From Sphingobacteriaceae bacterium (lineage in GTDB: Bacteria; Bacteroidota; Bacteroidia; Sphingobacteriales; Sphingobacteriaceae), in the NCBI GenBank assembly GCA_947460275.1, contig CANHHZ010000028.1:1-14267 (forward strand): 14,267 nt of DNA. Direction: 5' to 3'. Below, one piece after another: positions 14,119 to 14,267 of this stretch (position 1 is its first letter; each line of letters opens with the position of its first letter). Position numbers and translations under genes: made by a program. The notes under the pieces were generated by a model that was not told the origin of the DNA, did no database searches, and worked only from the letters and a program-made list of their open reading frames with translations.

Positions 14119-14126
14119 TATATTTG
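14119..14126 (+). promoter_or_regulatory. Candidate -7 box of trhO
   Basis: TATATTTG matches TAnnTTTG exactly, and the bases after it (CAACA) resemble those after the rlmD box (CAGCA). It lies 37 bases before the ATG at 14164. The -33 position shows only TTAC at an 18-base spacing, a poor match. Confidence 0.42.
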
Positions 14127-14163
14127 CAACATTAAACGCCGTTTGCAGCGGTATCAATGAATT

Positions 14164-14267
14164 ATGAAATACAACACCTTACTTTACTATTGCTATAGTC
14201 CGATAGCAAATGCAGAACAATTTGCTGCTGATCATTTAAATTTTTGTAAATCTTTAGGCCTAGTAGG
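14164..14267 (+). CDS. trhO: tRNA uridine(34) hydroxylase (rhodanese-related), 5' part only
   Basis: Only the first 34 codons lie in the window. The visible protein starts MKYNTLLYYCYSPI and continues with AEQFAADHLNFCKSLGL, closely resembling the N-terminus of the TrhO (YceA/YbfQ) family, which hydroxylates uridine 34 of certain tRNAs with help from a rhodanese domain further downstream. The N-terminal segment L-L-Y-Y-x-Y, then E-x-F-A-A-x-H-L-x-F-C, is the recognisable part. The catalytic rhodanese cysteine lies beyond the edge and cannot be checked. Preceded by its own candidate promoter and a hairpin, it is probably an independent transcription unit. Confidence 0.8.
   Translation, partial: MKYNTLLYYCYSPIANAEQFAADHLNFCKSLGLV

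Overview
The window looks like an ordinary chromosomal core segment of a Bacteroidota bacterium, most likely of the Sphingobacteriaceae (Pedobacter-like). The reasons are: AT-rich DNA; start regions that lack Shine-Dalgarno sequences but carry the octamer TATATTTG, which fits the phylum-specific -7 box TAnnTTTG; a large outer-membrane protein joining a carboxypeptidase-like regulatory domain to a DUF5686-type barrel; and a ferrochelatase, PheS and TrhO of the type usual in this phylum. I see no CRISPR array, transposase, integrase, tRNA, rRNA or phage gene, and no convincing multi-gene novel system.

Layout. Positions 1-1837 (minus strand) hold ugd followed by a UDP-glucuronate decarboxylase that runs off the left edge. 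Together they would turn UDP-glucose into UDP-glucuronate and then UDP-xylose for surface polysaccharide. A 63-bp divergent promoter region separates them from kdtA (waaA, plus strand, 1901-3118), which puts Kdo on lipid A, so both sides of this promoter serve the cell envelope. A convergent gap follows. Then comes a minus-strand run read right to left: rlmD (7720-6287), a small conserved-looking protein of unknown function (6276-5866), a PyrR-like phosphoribosyltransferase (5793-5284), ispH (5189-4341) and hemH (4274-3261).

Positions 7721-8090 are a 370-base gap with AT-rich inverted repeats, a short heptamer repeat inside the rlmD promoter and a possible 36-residue ORF. Next is a tightly coupled minus-strand trio: pheS (10122-9082), a small lipoprotein with a degenerate Rieske-like domain (9082-8666) and a TetR-family regulator (8666-8091). 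Both junctions are TAATG stop/start overlaps. A strong intrinsic terminator (10234-10268) closes kbl (11472-10285, minus). On the far right, plus strand, are the DUF5686-type outer-membrane protein (11604-14057), a long imperfect hairpin and the first 34 codons of trhO.

The points most worth a second look are the Rieske-fold lipoprotein that has lost three of its four cluster ligands and is coupled to pheS and tetR, the cysteine cluster inserted in HemH, the mirror-image -7 boxes between ugd and kdtA, and the TATATTTG boxes placed so close to the rlmD and pheS start codons that leaderless mRNAs are likely. Two start codons (rlmD, pheS) should be placed downstream of the longest open frame.
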